From Bacteroidales bacterium (lineage in GTDB: Bacteria; Bacteroidota; Bacteroidia; Bacteroidales; UBA932): a DNA stretch of 64,000 nt. Made by a program: the position numbers and the translations under genes. How positions within the stretch are numbered: the first letter of the stretch is position 1; every line of letters starts with the position of its first letter. Location of the stretch: contig JAEEIJ010000002.1 of NCBI GenBank assembly GCA_016281315.1, forward strand, positions 20,182 to 84,181. Reading direction: 5' to 3'. Shown piece after piece: positions 14,208 through 25,500 of this stretch. The notes under the pieces were generated by a model. It did no database searches and was not told the origin of the DNA. It saw only the letters and a program-made list of their open reading frames with translations.

Positions 14208-16722
14208 CTTCCTTCGGGGCGGCTTTGGCCATTTCGGCCTTGGAAGTACCCTGGGTGGCCTTGTAAGCCGTGGGGTTGCGGAAGCCCAGCAGGAAGGACT
14301 TCACGTCCATCCGCTTCTTGCCGGCGAGCTGCAGGTCCGTGACGGCGACGGCACCGTCCTCGGTGGCGATGGCCAGGTAGGTCTTTCCGTCGCTCAGCAC
14401 CGTTCCGGGTTCGGCCTTGGGCAAATCGAAACGCATTTCGCCGAAATAGATCTTCAGTTGCTGAGGGGCGACTCCGGAGGGCGACACCCCTGAGGGAGCA
14501 TCGGCCTTCTTTTCAGCGACCGAAGGGGTTGTCCCCTCCGGAAGCGCACCGGCGCTCACCAACTCCGTAAAGGCGCACGGGAACGGGGACAGGCCGCGGA
14601 TGAGATTGTAAACGTGCTTTGTGGTATCCCTCCAGTCGATATGCTGGAGCTCTTTGGTGAGTTTCGGGGCCGGCTTCAGCAGCTCCGATCCCTGGATGAA
14701 ACTGCGCTGGACGCGTAATTCGACATTCTTCTGCACAAGACCTTCCACGGTCTCCAGGACCAGGTCGCTGCCCAGTTCCATCAGTTTGTCGTGTACGTCG
14801 CCGGCCGTGTCCGTGGGCTCCACGTGGCACTCGGACCGCAGAATGATTCCGCCCGTGTCGATGTTCTTGTCGATCATAAAGGTGGTGACACCGGTGATGT
14901 TCTCGCCGTTGATTACCGCCCAGTTGATGGGCGCGGCGCCGCGGTACTGCGGAAGCAGGGCGGCGTGGAGGTTGAAGGTGCCCAACTTGGGCATTGTCCA
15001 CACCACTTCCGGCAGCATCCGGAAGCCCACCACCACGAACAAATCGGCCTTCCAGGCGGCCAGCGCCTTCAAAAACGCCTCGTCCTTGAGCTTCTCCGGC
15101 TGGAGCAGCGGCAGGTCGTGTGCGACGGCATACTGTTTCACGGCGCTCTCGTTCATCTTGAGTCCGCGGCCGGACGGCTTGTCCGGAGCGGTGACTACGC
15201 CCACCACCTTGTGGCCGGCCTTCAACAAAGCTTCCAGCGGGCCCACCGAGAACTCCGGCGTGCCCATATAGACGATGCGTGTCTTGCGGAACATACGGAA
15301 AAATTTACTTTTGATGCGGCGCCACCAGATTTTGCCGCCGTCCAGGTTGAACAGGCTGGCGTCCTTCACGGCTTTCACGGTGAGCCAGGCGCCGATGGGC
15401 GCGAGGATGAAGGCCGATATGAACTTGCCGATGAAAGCGCTGGCGGCGCCGTTGTTGGCCAGTCGCTCGCCGGTGATGTCGATCACCCAGTACAGCACGA
15501 AGAAGAGCATCGAAATGACGGCCGGAGCCCCCAGGCCGCCCTTTTTGAGCAGGGCTCCCACGGGCGCGCCGATGAAAAAGAGCAGCAGGCAGGCCAGCGC
15601 CTGGGCGTACTTTTTCCAAATCTCCACGTCGGTGCGGTAAATCAGGTAGGTATAGTCGTAGGACTCCATCGTCTGTCCCCGGGCCAGGACTTCGTACTGC
15701 CGGGCCGCAGTCGCCGCGGCGTCCAGGCCGCGTTTCTTGTCGGCGATGGAATGCCAGCGGCTCTCGGAGGGGGGATCCAGAACGGTGCGCGGCGTCTGGT
15801 TCCAGGTGGTGTCCAGCTGGTCGCGGTGGTCGATGTAGGTCTGCCGCAGGAATTCCCGCACGTGCCGCTCCGTTCCGGCATAGACCAGGTTCATCAGCGA
15901 GTCCTGTCCGTGGTGGAGGGACTTGAGGCTCATCGCCCTCACCTGGTCGCTGTAGCGGGCGCTGTCCGAGTGATGGAAGGCATAGTTTTCCAGGGGAATC
16001 ACCAGTTCCTGGTTCTGGAAGCGGACCCGCCGGAGGGAAAGGGTGGTGTCGCGGTATTTGCGCACGTTCTCCTCCTGGTAGTTCACCCCGTTGTACAGCT
16101 GGAAGGTGAGGTAGTCCTTCGCTTTGGACATCCGGATGATGCCGCTGTCGGCCACCGTGAGGCGGTTGTTCCCCCGGCGGTCCGAGTGGTCGTAGACCTG
16201 GATGTCGTACATCATCCCGGTCTTTTTGTCGCGGTGCTCCACGCGGAGGATATAGCCCTCGATGCCGTCGTAGAAGGTTCCCGTGGGGATTTTGATCTCA
16301 CTTTTGGTGCGGCCGATGTCGTCGCGCATCGTATAGATCTGGTTGATGGAATAGGGGACCAGCTTGTTGCCCGCGAAGAAGGCGCCGATGGCGATGAAAA
16401 CGCCCACGATGGTCATCGGAATGAGGACGCGGGTGAGCGAGATGCCCGCGGCCTTCATCGCCGTGAGCTCGAACTTTTCGCCCATATCCCCCAGGGTCAT
16501 CATCGCGCTCAGCAGGGTGGCCAGCGGAATGGCCATCGGGAGCGTCTGGCAGCTGCCCCACATCATAAACTCCAGAATAACCTTGAAATCCAGGCCCTTG
16601 CCCACCAGTTCATCGATGTACACCCACAGGAACTGCAGGGCCAGGATGAACGTGACAATCGCGAGGATCGCGAAAAACGGTCCCACGAAGGATTTCAGGA
16701 TAAACTGGTCGAGTTTTTTCAT
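14200..16722 (-). CDS. in-frame fusion: LptF/LptG-family permease followed by methionyl-tRNA formyltransferase
   Basis: One open frame of 840 residues. Residues 1 to about 476 form a YjgP/YjgQ (LptF/G) permease: membrane segments near 10-30, 55-80, 100-120 at the N-terminus and three near 380-460, with a periplasmic beta-jellyroll region between. Residues 477-840 are a complete Fmt: RIVYMGTPEFSVGPLEAL, the catalytic region LHAALLPQYRGAAPINW with Asn/His, and DKNIDTGGII with Asp, then the C-terminal OB-like domain. An internal ATG at 15292-15294 (residue 477) could also start free Fmt. Residues about 735-760 are a Pro/Ser/Ala-rich insertion. Lpt permeases move LPS from the inner membrane; Fmt formylates initiator tRNA. 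The two activities are unrelated. Confidence 0.85.
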   Translation of the reverse strand: MKKLDQFILKSFVGPFFAILAIVTFILALQFLWVYIDELVGKGLDFKVILEFMMWGSCQTLPMAIPLATLLSAMMTLGDMGEKFELTAMKAAGISLTRVLIPMTIVGVFIAIGAFFAGNKLVPYSINQIYTMRDDIGRTKSEIKIPTGTFYDGIEGYILRVEHRDKKTGMMYDIQVYDHSDRRGNNRLTVADSGIIRMSKAKDYLTFQLYNGVNYQEENVRKYRDTTLSLRRVRFQNQELVIPLENYAFHHSDSARYSDQVRAMSLKSLHHGQDSLMNLVYAGTERHVREFLRQTYIDHRDQLDTTWNQTPRTVLDPPSESRWHSIADKKRGLDAAATAARQYEVLARGQTMESYDYTYLIYRTDVEIWKKYAQALACLLLFFIGAPVGALLKKGGLGAPAVISMLFFVLYWVIDITGERLANNGAASAFIGKFISAFILAPIGAWLTVKAVKDASLFNLDGGKIWWRRIKSKFFRMFRKTRIVYMGTPEFSVGPLEALLKAGHKVVGVVTAPDKPSGRGLKMNESAVKQYAVAHDLPLLQPEKLKDEAFLKALAAWKADLFVVVGFRMLPEVVWTMPKLGTFNLHAALLPQYRGAAPINWAVINGENITGVTTFMIDKNIDTGGIILRSECHVEPTDTAGDVHDKLMELGSDLVLETVEGLVQKNVELRVQRSFIQGSELLKPAPKLTKELQHIDWRDTTKHVYNLIRGLSPFPCAFTELVSAGALPEGTTPSVAEKKADAPSGVSPSGVAPQQLKIYFGEMRFDLPKAEPGTVLSDGKTYLAIATEDGAVAVTDLQLAGKKRMDVKSFLLGFRNPTAYKATQGTSKAEMAKAAPKEDE

Positions 16723-16753
16723 ACGCGCAAGGCTCTCGCTCTTTTTCTTCTGA

Positions 16754-16813
16754 GGGGGCGCTGCCCCCTACCACCCCCCGCGGCCTCTGGCCGAGCGCTC
16801 TGCAGAGCGCTTT

Positions 16814-16815
<2 letters not shown>
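16754..16815. terminator. cluster of three hairpins between alaS and the lptF/G-fmt gene
   Basis: Three perfect hairpins stand side by side: GGGGGC/GCCCCC (16754-16768), CGGCC/GGCCG (16781-16793) and an 18-base perfect palindrome AGCGCTCTGCAGAGCGCT (16794-16811). The last ends in TTTTT on the + strand, and abuts the alaS stop. On the - strand, the direction of transcription, the T-run is missing, so it may slow or process the alaS-lptF/G transcript more than end it. Confidence 0.55.
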
Positions 16816-19426
<2,611 letters not shown>

Positions 19427-19442
19427 ATGCTTGTTATATCCT

Positions 19443-19466
19443 GCGGGCCCGTCGGCGGGTGCCCGC
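19443..19466 (-). promoter_or_regulatory. GC-rich hairpin in the alaS 5' leader
   Basis: GCGGGC (19443-19448) pairs with GCCCGC (19461-19466) with further GC pairing possible inside. It lies between the alaS promoter and start codon. It could affect translation or stability of the mRNA; no T-run follows, so it is not a terminator. Confidence 0.4.
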
Positions 19467-19480
19467 GTGCGTTTATCCTG

Positions 19481-19488
19481 CAAAAATA
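19481..19488 (-). promoter_or_regulatory. -7 box (TATTTTTG) for alaS
   Basis: The reverse strand reads TATTTTTG, a match to TAnnTTTG, 54 bases before the alaS ATG, leaving room for the hairpin leader. Confidence 0.45.
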
Positions 19489-19520
19489 ATCATTTTTTGC
19501 CGATTTTCCAGCGGTACCGT

Positions 19521-20321
19521 CTAGGGCTTTACCCAGTGGATGCGCACCCCGTCGCGTTCCATCCCGCGGAACCAGGTCATCTGGCGCTTGGCGAACTGGT
19601 GGATGGCGTTACCCAGAGCAACTACCATATCGTCGTAGCTGAGCTGGCCCAGGACATACTGCGTAACGAACTTATACTCAAGGCCATAATAGATGAGGTC
19701 ATCGGCCTTGATGCCGCTGTCCAGGAGGCCTCGGATTTCCTCCACCAGGCCTTCCTGCAGACGCTCTTCCAGCCGCCGGTCGATGCGCGCGACACGCTCT
19801 TCGCGGGTGACCAGCGTACCTATATAATATACGTGCTGCGGGAGCTTTTCGGCCGGGACGCCGTTCTCCTTTTCGAACTTGTAGGCACGGGTCACGCTCT
19901 CGATCCACAGGCCCGACCCGCCGCAGAGGATGGGAATGACGCCGCGGCTCCTTATCTCCGCATATGCTTCAGCGAAGGCCGATTGATACTGGTAGATATT
20001 GAATTTCTCCCCGGCGGGAACGATGTCTATCAAGTGATAGGGAATGTCGCCGTATTCGCGGAGGTCCTTTCCGGTCCCAATATCCATGTTTCGATAAATC
20101 TGCCGGGAATCGGCCGAAAGAATTTCCCCCTTCAACGCGTGCGCCAACTGCACCGCGTAGCGAGTTTTACCTGAAGCGGTGGGGCCCAGAACGCAGATGA
20201 GATCGATCTCTCCGCGGCGGTAAGCATCCAAGAGTGCTGCCGGATCGATGGTCTCGGGATCCGGGAGCTTGGCCATTGGCGGGATGCCGGGGCGGTCGGG
20301 GAGCAGTTCGGTTTTGTTCAT
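19521..20321 (-). CDS. miaA: tRNA dimethylallyltransferase
   Basis: 266 residues from the ATG at 20321, one base overlapping the smpB stop (TGATG). The P-loop GPTASGKT near residue 45, DSRQIYRNMDIGTGKD and YHLIDIVPAGEKFNIYQYQ are standard MiaA motifs; QFAKRQMTWFRGM near the end is the conserved tRNA-contact segment. It adds an isopentenyl group to A37 of tRNAs reading UNN codons. The N-terminus carries about 35 extra residues before the P-loop, and the middle insertion domain is short compared with the E. coli protein. Confidence 0.93.
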   Translation of the reverse strand: MNKTELLPDRPGIPPMAKLPDPETIDPAALLDAYRRGEIDLICVLGPTASGKTRYAVQLAHALKGEILSADSRQIYRNMDIGTGKDLREYGDIPYHLIDIVPAGEKFNIYQYQSAFAEAYAEIRSRGVIPILCGGSGLWIESVTRAYKFEKENGVPAEKLPQHVYYIGTLVTREERVARIDRRLEERLQEGLVEEIRGLLDSGIKADDLIYYGLEYKFVTQYVLGQLSYDDMVVALGNAIHQFAKRQMTWFRGMERDGVRIHWVKP

Positions 20322-20776
20322 CAATAGTCCCCGCGGTCCATTTCGCGCCGCACGTCCTTTTCCTTGATGGACTGGCGCTTGTCGTACTCTTTCTTACCCT
20401 TCGCCAGGGCGATGACCAGCTTGGCGAAACCGCCTTCCGAGATGAAGAGTTTTACGGCTACGATGGTGAGGCCTTTCTGTTTATCGGCCTGCTGCAAATG
20501 CCTCAGTTCCTTGCGGTTAAGAAGGAGACGGCGGTCCCGCACGGCCTCGTGCTGGTTCCAACTTCCCCAGTGATACTGGGCGATGTTCATTCCCCGCACA
20601 AAGAGCTCCCTGCCCACGAAAAAGCAATAGGCATCCTGGAGCGAGCACTTGCCCGCCCGGATGGACTTGATCTCCGTTCCCACCAGCTGGATGCCGGCGG
20701 TATAGGTCTCCAGGAACTCGTAATCGAACGAGGCCCGGCGGTTTTTGATCTGTATGGTGCTCTTCGCTTTTGGCAT
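20321..20776 (-). CDS. smpB: SsrA-binding protein
   Basis: 151 residues from the ATG at 20776 ([20 protein letters not shown]). Motifs: [27 protein letters not shown], then [13 protein letters not shown], and a basic tail ending [11 protein letters not shown]. It delivers tmRNA to stalled ribosomes in trans-translation. The longer in-frame start at 20806 would include the promoter region and is rejected. First gene of smpB-miaA. Confidence 0.96.
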   Translation of the reverse strand: MPKAKSTIQIKNRRASFDYEFLETYTAGIQLVGTEIKSIRAGKCSLQDAYCFFVGRELFVRGMNIAQYHWGSWNQHEAVRDRRLLLNRKELRHLQQADKQKGLTIVAVKLFISEGGFAKLVIALAKGKKEYDKRQSIKEKDVRREMDRGDY

Positions 20777-20783
20777 CGCAGCG

Positions 20784-20791
20784 CAAAGATA
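20784..20791 (-). promoter_or_regulatory. -7 box (TATCTTTG) for smpB-miaA
   Basis: The reverse strand reads TATCTTTG, 7 bases before the smpB ATG. With the usual spacing to the start of transcription, the RNA would begin at or next to the start codon. Confidence 0.5.
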
Positions 20792-20835
20792 ATAAAAAAG
20801 AAGCAATTCGGCGGAGCAGTCCCCCGTTGCTCCGT

Positions 20836-20883
20836 TAAAGCACGAAAAGTGGCGCTGGATGCGGAAAGTGTGCTCTAGCGGGG
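20836..20883. repeat. 48-base dyad repeat, copy 1
   Basis: Begins TAAAGCACGAAAAG and ends GTGCTCTAGCGGGG. It is about 80 percent identical by eye to the copy at 20898-20945. The ends of each unit are mutually inverted (AAAGCAC with GTGCTnT). No reading frame. A small hairpin GGAGCA/TGCTCC lies just upstream at 20813-20832. Confidence 0.65.
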
Positions 20884-20897
20884 TGAAAAAAGGGCAC

Positions 20898-20945
20898 TAA
20901 AGCACGAAAATGGCGCTAGAAGGCCGAAAGTGTGCTTTAGCGGGG
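20898..20945. repeat. 48-base dyad repeat, copy 2
   Basis: Begins TAAAGCACGAAAAT and ends GTGCTTTAGCGGGG; the outer eight bases TAAAGCAC and GTGCTTTA are perfect reverse complements. Starts 62 bases after copy 1. Lies between the smpB promoter and the metK promoter and could be a regulatory or REP-like element. Confidence 0.65.
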
Positions 20946-20973
20946 GCGGAAATGGGCGAAGGTGAAGAAATAT

Positions 20974-21004
20974 TTTGCCGTTCTGAAAAATTGCAGTACC
21001 TTTG
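20974..21004 (+). promoter_or_regulatory. metK promoter
   Basis: TTTG at 20974-20977, 19 bases, TACCTTTG at 20997-21004: both Bacteroidota promoter boxes at standard spacing. Transcription would begin near 21010, directly before the riboswitch. Confidence 0.65.
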
Positions 21005-21020
21005 CCATCCCGAAAGGGAA

Positions 21021-21073
21021 ATATGTGGATAGATTTGGCTGCTTGCAACCACGTTAAAAAATGCTAAAATTAC
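21021..21073 (+). promoter_or_regulatory. SAM-II-like riboswitch aptamer upstream of metK
   Basis: P1 pairs ATGTGG (21023-21028) with CCACGT (21049-21054, one wobble). The loop strand TTTGGC (21034-21039) can form the H-type pseudoknot with GCTAAA (21063-21068, one G-U pair). The intervening GCTTGCAA and the A-rich TTAAAAAATGCTAAAA segment match the remembered SAM-II pattern (GATTT...TTGCAA...AAATG..GCTAAAA). Location before S-adenosylmethionine synthetase fits. The call rests on pattern memory and hand folding; no covariance model was run. Confidence 0.75.
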
Positions 21074-21097
21074 ATTCATAATAAGTGTTTTGTGTTT

Positions 21098-21132
21098 TAG
21101 CCTCCGCATTTTCCCGGTGGCTATTTTTTTTT
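21098..21132 (+). terminator. riboswitch-controlled intrinsic terminator of metK
   Basis: Stem TAGCC-T-CCG (21098-21106) with CGG-T-GGCTA (21115-21123), loop of 8, followed by nine T (21124-21132), ending 7 bases before the metK ATG. The aptamer strand GCTAAAA (21063-21069) is perfectly complementary to TTTTAGC (21095-21101), which includes the 5' arm of this terminator. So the same strand can either be in the SAM pseudoknot or act as anti-terminator. Confidence 0.85.
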
Positions 21133-21139
21133 GCACGTT

Positions 21140-22441
21140 ATGAAGAACTATCTGTTTACATCGGAATCTGTGAGCGAAGGGCATCCGGACAAGGTGGCGG
21201 ACCAGATCAGCGACGCCATCCTGGACGAATTCCTGAAACAGGACCCGGAGGCCAAGGTGGCCTGCGAGAGTTTCTGCTCCACCGGTATGGTGGTGGTGAT
21301 GGGCGAGGTGAAGGCCGAGGCCTACGTGGACATCCAGGGCACGGTCCGGGAAACCATCCGCCAGATCGGCTACACCAAAGCCGAATATATGTTCGACGCC
21401 TCCAGCTGCGGGGTGATGAGCGCCCTGCACGAGCAGAGCCCGGACATCAACCGCGGCGTGGAGCGCGCCAAGGAAGAGGAGCAGGGCGCCGGCGACCAGG
21501 GAATGATGTTCGGCTATGCCTGCCGCGACACCGAGGACTATATGCCCCTGGCCCTGTATCTGAGCCACAAATTATTAAAAATCCTGTCCCAGATCCGGCA
21601 CCACGAGATCGGCCTGATGCCCTATCTGCGTCCGGACGCCAAGAGCCAGTTCACCATCGAATACGACGGGGAAACCCATCAGCCCGTGAAGGTGCACACC
21701 ATCGTCCTGAGCACCCAGCACGACGAATTCGTGCCCGCCTCCCTGGGCCGGATGAGCTATAAGAAGGCCGTGGCCCAGTTCGGCCAGGCCCGCGTGGACG
21801 AGGCGATGCAGCAAAAGATCCGCGAAGATGTGGAGGCCATCCTTATTCCTCGCCTGAAGGCCGAACTCCCGGAAGAGACGGCCAGTCTCATCCACGACTA
21901 TACCCTCCATGTGAATCCCACGGGGAAATTCGTCATCGGCGGGCCTCACGGGGATACCGGTCTCACTGGCCGGAAAATCATCGTGGACACCTACGGGGGC
22001 AAGGGTGCGCACGGCGGCGGCGCCTTCTCCGGGAAGGACGCCTCCAAGGTGGACCGCAGCGCCGCCTATGCCGCCCGGTACATCGCCAAGAACCTCGTCG
22101 CGGCGGGGGTGGCCGATCAGTGCCTGGTCCAGCTGGCCTATGCCATCGGCGTGGCAAAGCCCGTCAGCGTGTTCGTGGACACCTACGGGACGGGGAAAAA
22201 ATACGACGACGGAGAGATCGCCGAGAAAGTCTCCCAGCTTTTCGACCTGCGCCCCGCGGCCATCATCAAAAAGTTCGGCCTGAAGAATCCCATCTACACT
22301 CCCACGGCCGCATACGGGCATATGGGACGGAAGCCTTACCGGAAGACCGTAAAGGTGCAGGGAAAGGAGAAAATCGTCCAGTTTTTCGGATGGGAACTCC
22401 TTGACAGTGTGTCACTTATTAAGAAAAGCTTCGGATTATAA
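21140..22441 (+). CDS. metK: S-adenosylmethionine synthetase
   Basis: 433 residues from the ATG at 21140 ([22 protein letters not shown]). Motifs: GHPDK, the [12 protein letters not shown] hexapeptide region, and the [19 protein letters not shown] phosphate-binding loop. It makes SAM from methionine and ATP. The chain is longer than E. coli MetK, with an insertion in the middle (about 150-230) as in other Bacteroidota. Controlled by the upstream SAM-II-like element, giving feedback by its own product. Confidence 0.96.
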   Translation: MKNYLFTSESVSEGHPDKVADQISDAILDEFLKQDPEAKVACESFCSTGMVVVMGEVKAEAYVDIQGTVRETIRQIGYTKAEYMFDASSCGVMSALHEQSPDINRGVERAKEEEQGAGDQGMMFGYACRDTEDYMPLALYLSHKLLKILSQIRHHEIGLMPYLRPDAKSQFTIEYDGETHQPVKVHTIVLSTQHDEFVPASLGRMSYKKAVAQFGQARVDEAMQQKIREDVEAILIPRLKAELPEETASLIHDYTLHVNPTGKFVIGGPHGDTGLTGRKIIVDTYGGKGAHGGGAFSGKDASKVDRSAAYAARYIAKNLVAAGVADQCLVQLAYAIGVAKPVSVFVDTYGTGKKYDDGEIAEKVSQLFDLRPAAIIKKFGLKNPIYTPTAAYGHMGRKPYRKTVKVQGKEKIVQFFGWELLDSVSLIKKSFGL

Positions 22442-22458
22442 TCCGGGGCTTTTTTTTG
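22425..22458 (+). terminator. metK intrinsic terminator
   Basis: AAAGCTTCGGAT (22425-22436) pairs with ATCCGGGGCTTT (22441-22452, two wobble pairs), then a T-run to 22457. The stem contains the last metK codons and its stop codon. Confidence 0.8.
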
Positions 22459-22472
22459 TCGTGAAATTGTCG

Positions 22473-22480
22473 TAACTTTG
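22473..22480 (+). promoter_or_regulatory. -7 box (TAACTTTG) for the TonB receptor operon
   Basis: A match to TAnnTTTG, 44 bases before the ATG at 22525, between the metK terminator and the receptor gene. The -33 box is not clear. Confidence 0.45.
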
Positions 22481-22524
22481 TGACGCCAAATTGCGAGCAA
22501 CAACAATCAATATTTAACCTTTTT

Positions 22525-25500
22525 ATGAAGAAATTCTTCAAAACTGTTCTGCTTACAGTCACTGCGATGATTGTGGGCACGGTCGCCTATGCCCAGGTGA
22601 CCACCTCGTCCCTCGCGGGACAGATCAGCGAGGAGGGCAGCGAGCCCCTGGCCGGCGCAACGGTCGTGGCCGTGCACGTTCCTTCCGGCACCCAGTACTA
22701 CGGCATCACCAACGAGGCCGGCCGTTACACCATCCAGGGTATGCGCTCCGGCGGTCCCTACAAGGTGGAGATTTCCTACCTGGGAATGAATACCGTGGAG
22801 TACAACGACATCGTCCTCAAGCTGGGTGAGCCCTTCGAACTCAACGCCAACCTCGCATCGGCCAACGAACTGGAGGCCGTGACGGTGGTGGGCGAGTCCA
22901 CGTTCGCCTCCCATATGACGGGTGCGGGACAGAGCTTCAGCCTGTCTTCGGTGGAAAACGCCCCGAAGATCGACCGCAGCGTCTACGACATCGTGAAATT
23001 CACCCCGCAGGCTACGGTGAACAAGGACGGCGGTATCTCCTTCGCCGGTGCGAACAACCGCTACAACTCCTTCCAGATCGACGGTGCGATGGCCAACGAT
23101 ACCTTCGGCCTGTCTTCTGCCGGTACCAACGGCGGCCAGACGGGTGCCAACCCCGTGTCCATCGACGCCATTGAGGAAATCCAGGTGGTCGTAGCCCCCT
23201 TCGACGTAAGGCAGAGCGGTTTCACCGGCGGCGCCATCAACGCCATCACCAAGTCCGGTACCAACACCGTAAAGGGTTCGGGTTACACCTACCACTATAC
23301 GCAGGACTTCATCGGCACGTCCGCCGGTCCCCGCTCGGAGTATGAAGATGTCAACGAGCCCCGCACCAAGTACGAAACCCAGAGCTCCGAAATCTACGGT
23401 TTCACCCTGGGCGGTCCCATCATCAAGAACAAGCTCTTCTTCTTCGGCAGTCTGGAGTACACCAACAAGGCCTACCCCAATATCTACACGCCGCTCAACA
23501 AGAGCTATGAGAGCTACATCGGTCAGAATAAAGACTCCCAGCTGCTCAAGAACGCCGTGAACGTGAACGGTCAGCAGTACGACCACCTCACCGCAGACCT
23601 TGCGCAGGCCGTCATCGACCACTACACGAACACCTATGCCCCGGATGCCGTGGAGAACATTCTCCCGCATATGAAGAACACCCGTTCCTTCAGCGCGCTG
23701 GCCCGTCTGGACTGGAATATCAACGACGCCAACAAGCTGATGTTCCGCTACCAGCTGAACAACGCCTTTATGGACAAGTACTCTTCCAACCTGGGCACCT
23801 ACTACTTCGGCAATTCCAGTTATAAGCAGATGGCAAAAACCCATACGTTGGTGGCCGAACTGAACAGCCGTCTGGGCGACAACCTGCAGAATATGCTGCG
23901 CGTTTCCGCCGTGATGGAGCGCGACCACCGCGAGGTCCCTTACAACGGTGCCTGTATGTACATCCGCGACAACATCACCATCGACCTGGGTACGGAGTAC
24001 TCCTCCGGCGCCAACTCGATGGATTCGAACACCTTCACGATTACCGACAACCTGAGCTGGTTCGTGGGCAATCACGAAATCACCCTGGGTACGCACAATG
24101 AGATTTACACCTTCAACAATCTCTTCCTGCAGTATGCCTACGGTGAATATATCTTCGACTCCCTGGCGGACTTCTTCAACAACAACGCCAACAAGTTCGA
24201 GTACCGTTACGCGGATCCTGCCGTTACCGGTTCCGACGACCCTCACTGGAAGGCCACCACTTATGCCGCCCAGTTCGGCGCCTACCTCCAGGACGAGTGG
24301 AAGCCCAGCCGCAACTTCACCCTTACCTATGGTATCCGCGTGGATGTGCCGATGTACTTCAACAAACCCACGGAGAATCCGGAATTCAATGTGCATCCCA
24401 TCGCCCTGGCCAATGACGAGTATGTGGGCGTCGTTCCCAAGCCCCAGCCGCTGTTCAGCCCCCGCGTGGGCTTCCGCTGGTTCCTGAACGACAGCCACAC
24501 CAGTCTGCTGCGCGGCGGCGCCGGCCTCTTCACCGGACGCGTGCCGTTCGTGTGGATTTCCAACGCCTACAACAACACCGGTATGGAAACCAAACAGGTG
24601 AGCGTGGACAATCCGGGCTGGATGGGGAATGCCGCCGCCCTGAAGAATCCCAATCCTTATGAGGCTGTCGTCCAGAGCGGACTGGCCGCCGCCGGCGGTA
24701 AGGCCACCATCAACACCCTGAACGAGAACTTCAAGTACCCGCAGGTGTTCCGCGTGAACCTGGGCTATGAGCAGAACTTCGCCTATGGCTGGAAATTCAC
24801 CTTCGACGGTCTCTTCTCCAAGACGCTCAACAACCTCTACGTGAAGAACCTGGCCCTCACCTCCAACAACGTGGTCTATGCCGTGAACAGCGAGGTGGGT
24901 CCCAGCGCTCCTTATTACACGGTGGACGACAGCTATGCCGCCGTCATCGCCCTCCAGAACACCAACAAGGGTTACACTTATTCCCTTACCGGCAAACTGG
25001 AGAAGCACTTCAAATGGGGTCTGGACCTGATGGCCGCCTATACCTTCACCCGCGCCAAGAGCGTGAACGACGGTAAGAGTTCCGTCGCAAAGTCCAACTG
25101 GACCGCCAACTACTGCGTGGATCCCAACAGTCCGGACGAGGTCTCCTACTCCCTGTTCGACAAGCCGCACAAGATCATTGCGCTGGCTTCCTATACCAGC
25201 CCCATCTACGGGCGCATCTTCTCCACCAACGTCACCGTGAGCTATACCGCCGGCAGCGGCCAGCGCTATTCCTACACGATGAGCGAGACGCCGGATTTCA
25301 ACGGCGACGGCCAGAAGGGCAACAACCTGATGTACATCCCCACCGCCAATGAAATCGGCGAGATGAACTGGACGGATCCGGCCGATGCGGTGCTCTTCGA
25401 GAAATTCATCCGTCAGGATCCCTACCTGAACAGCCATCGCGGCCAGTGGTCGGAGCGCTTCGGCGGCATCCAGCCGTTCGAACACCACTTCGACGTTCAC

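Noticed and set aside
20836..20945. CRISPR-like repeats before metK
   Set aside because: Only two imperfect units with 14 bases between them and no cas genes; kept instead as a dyad repeat.
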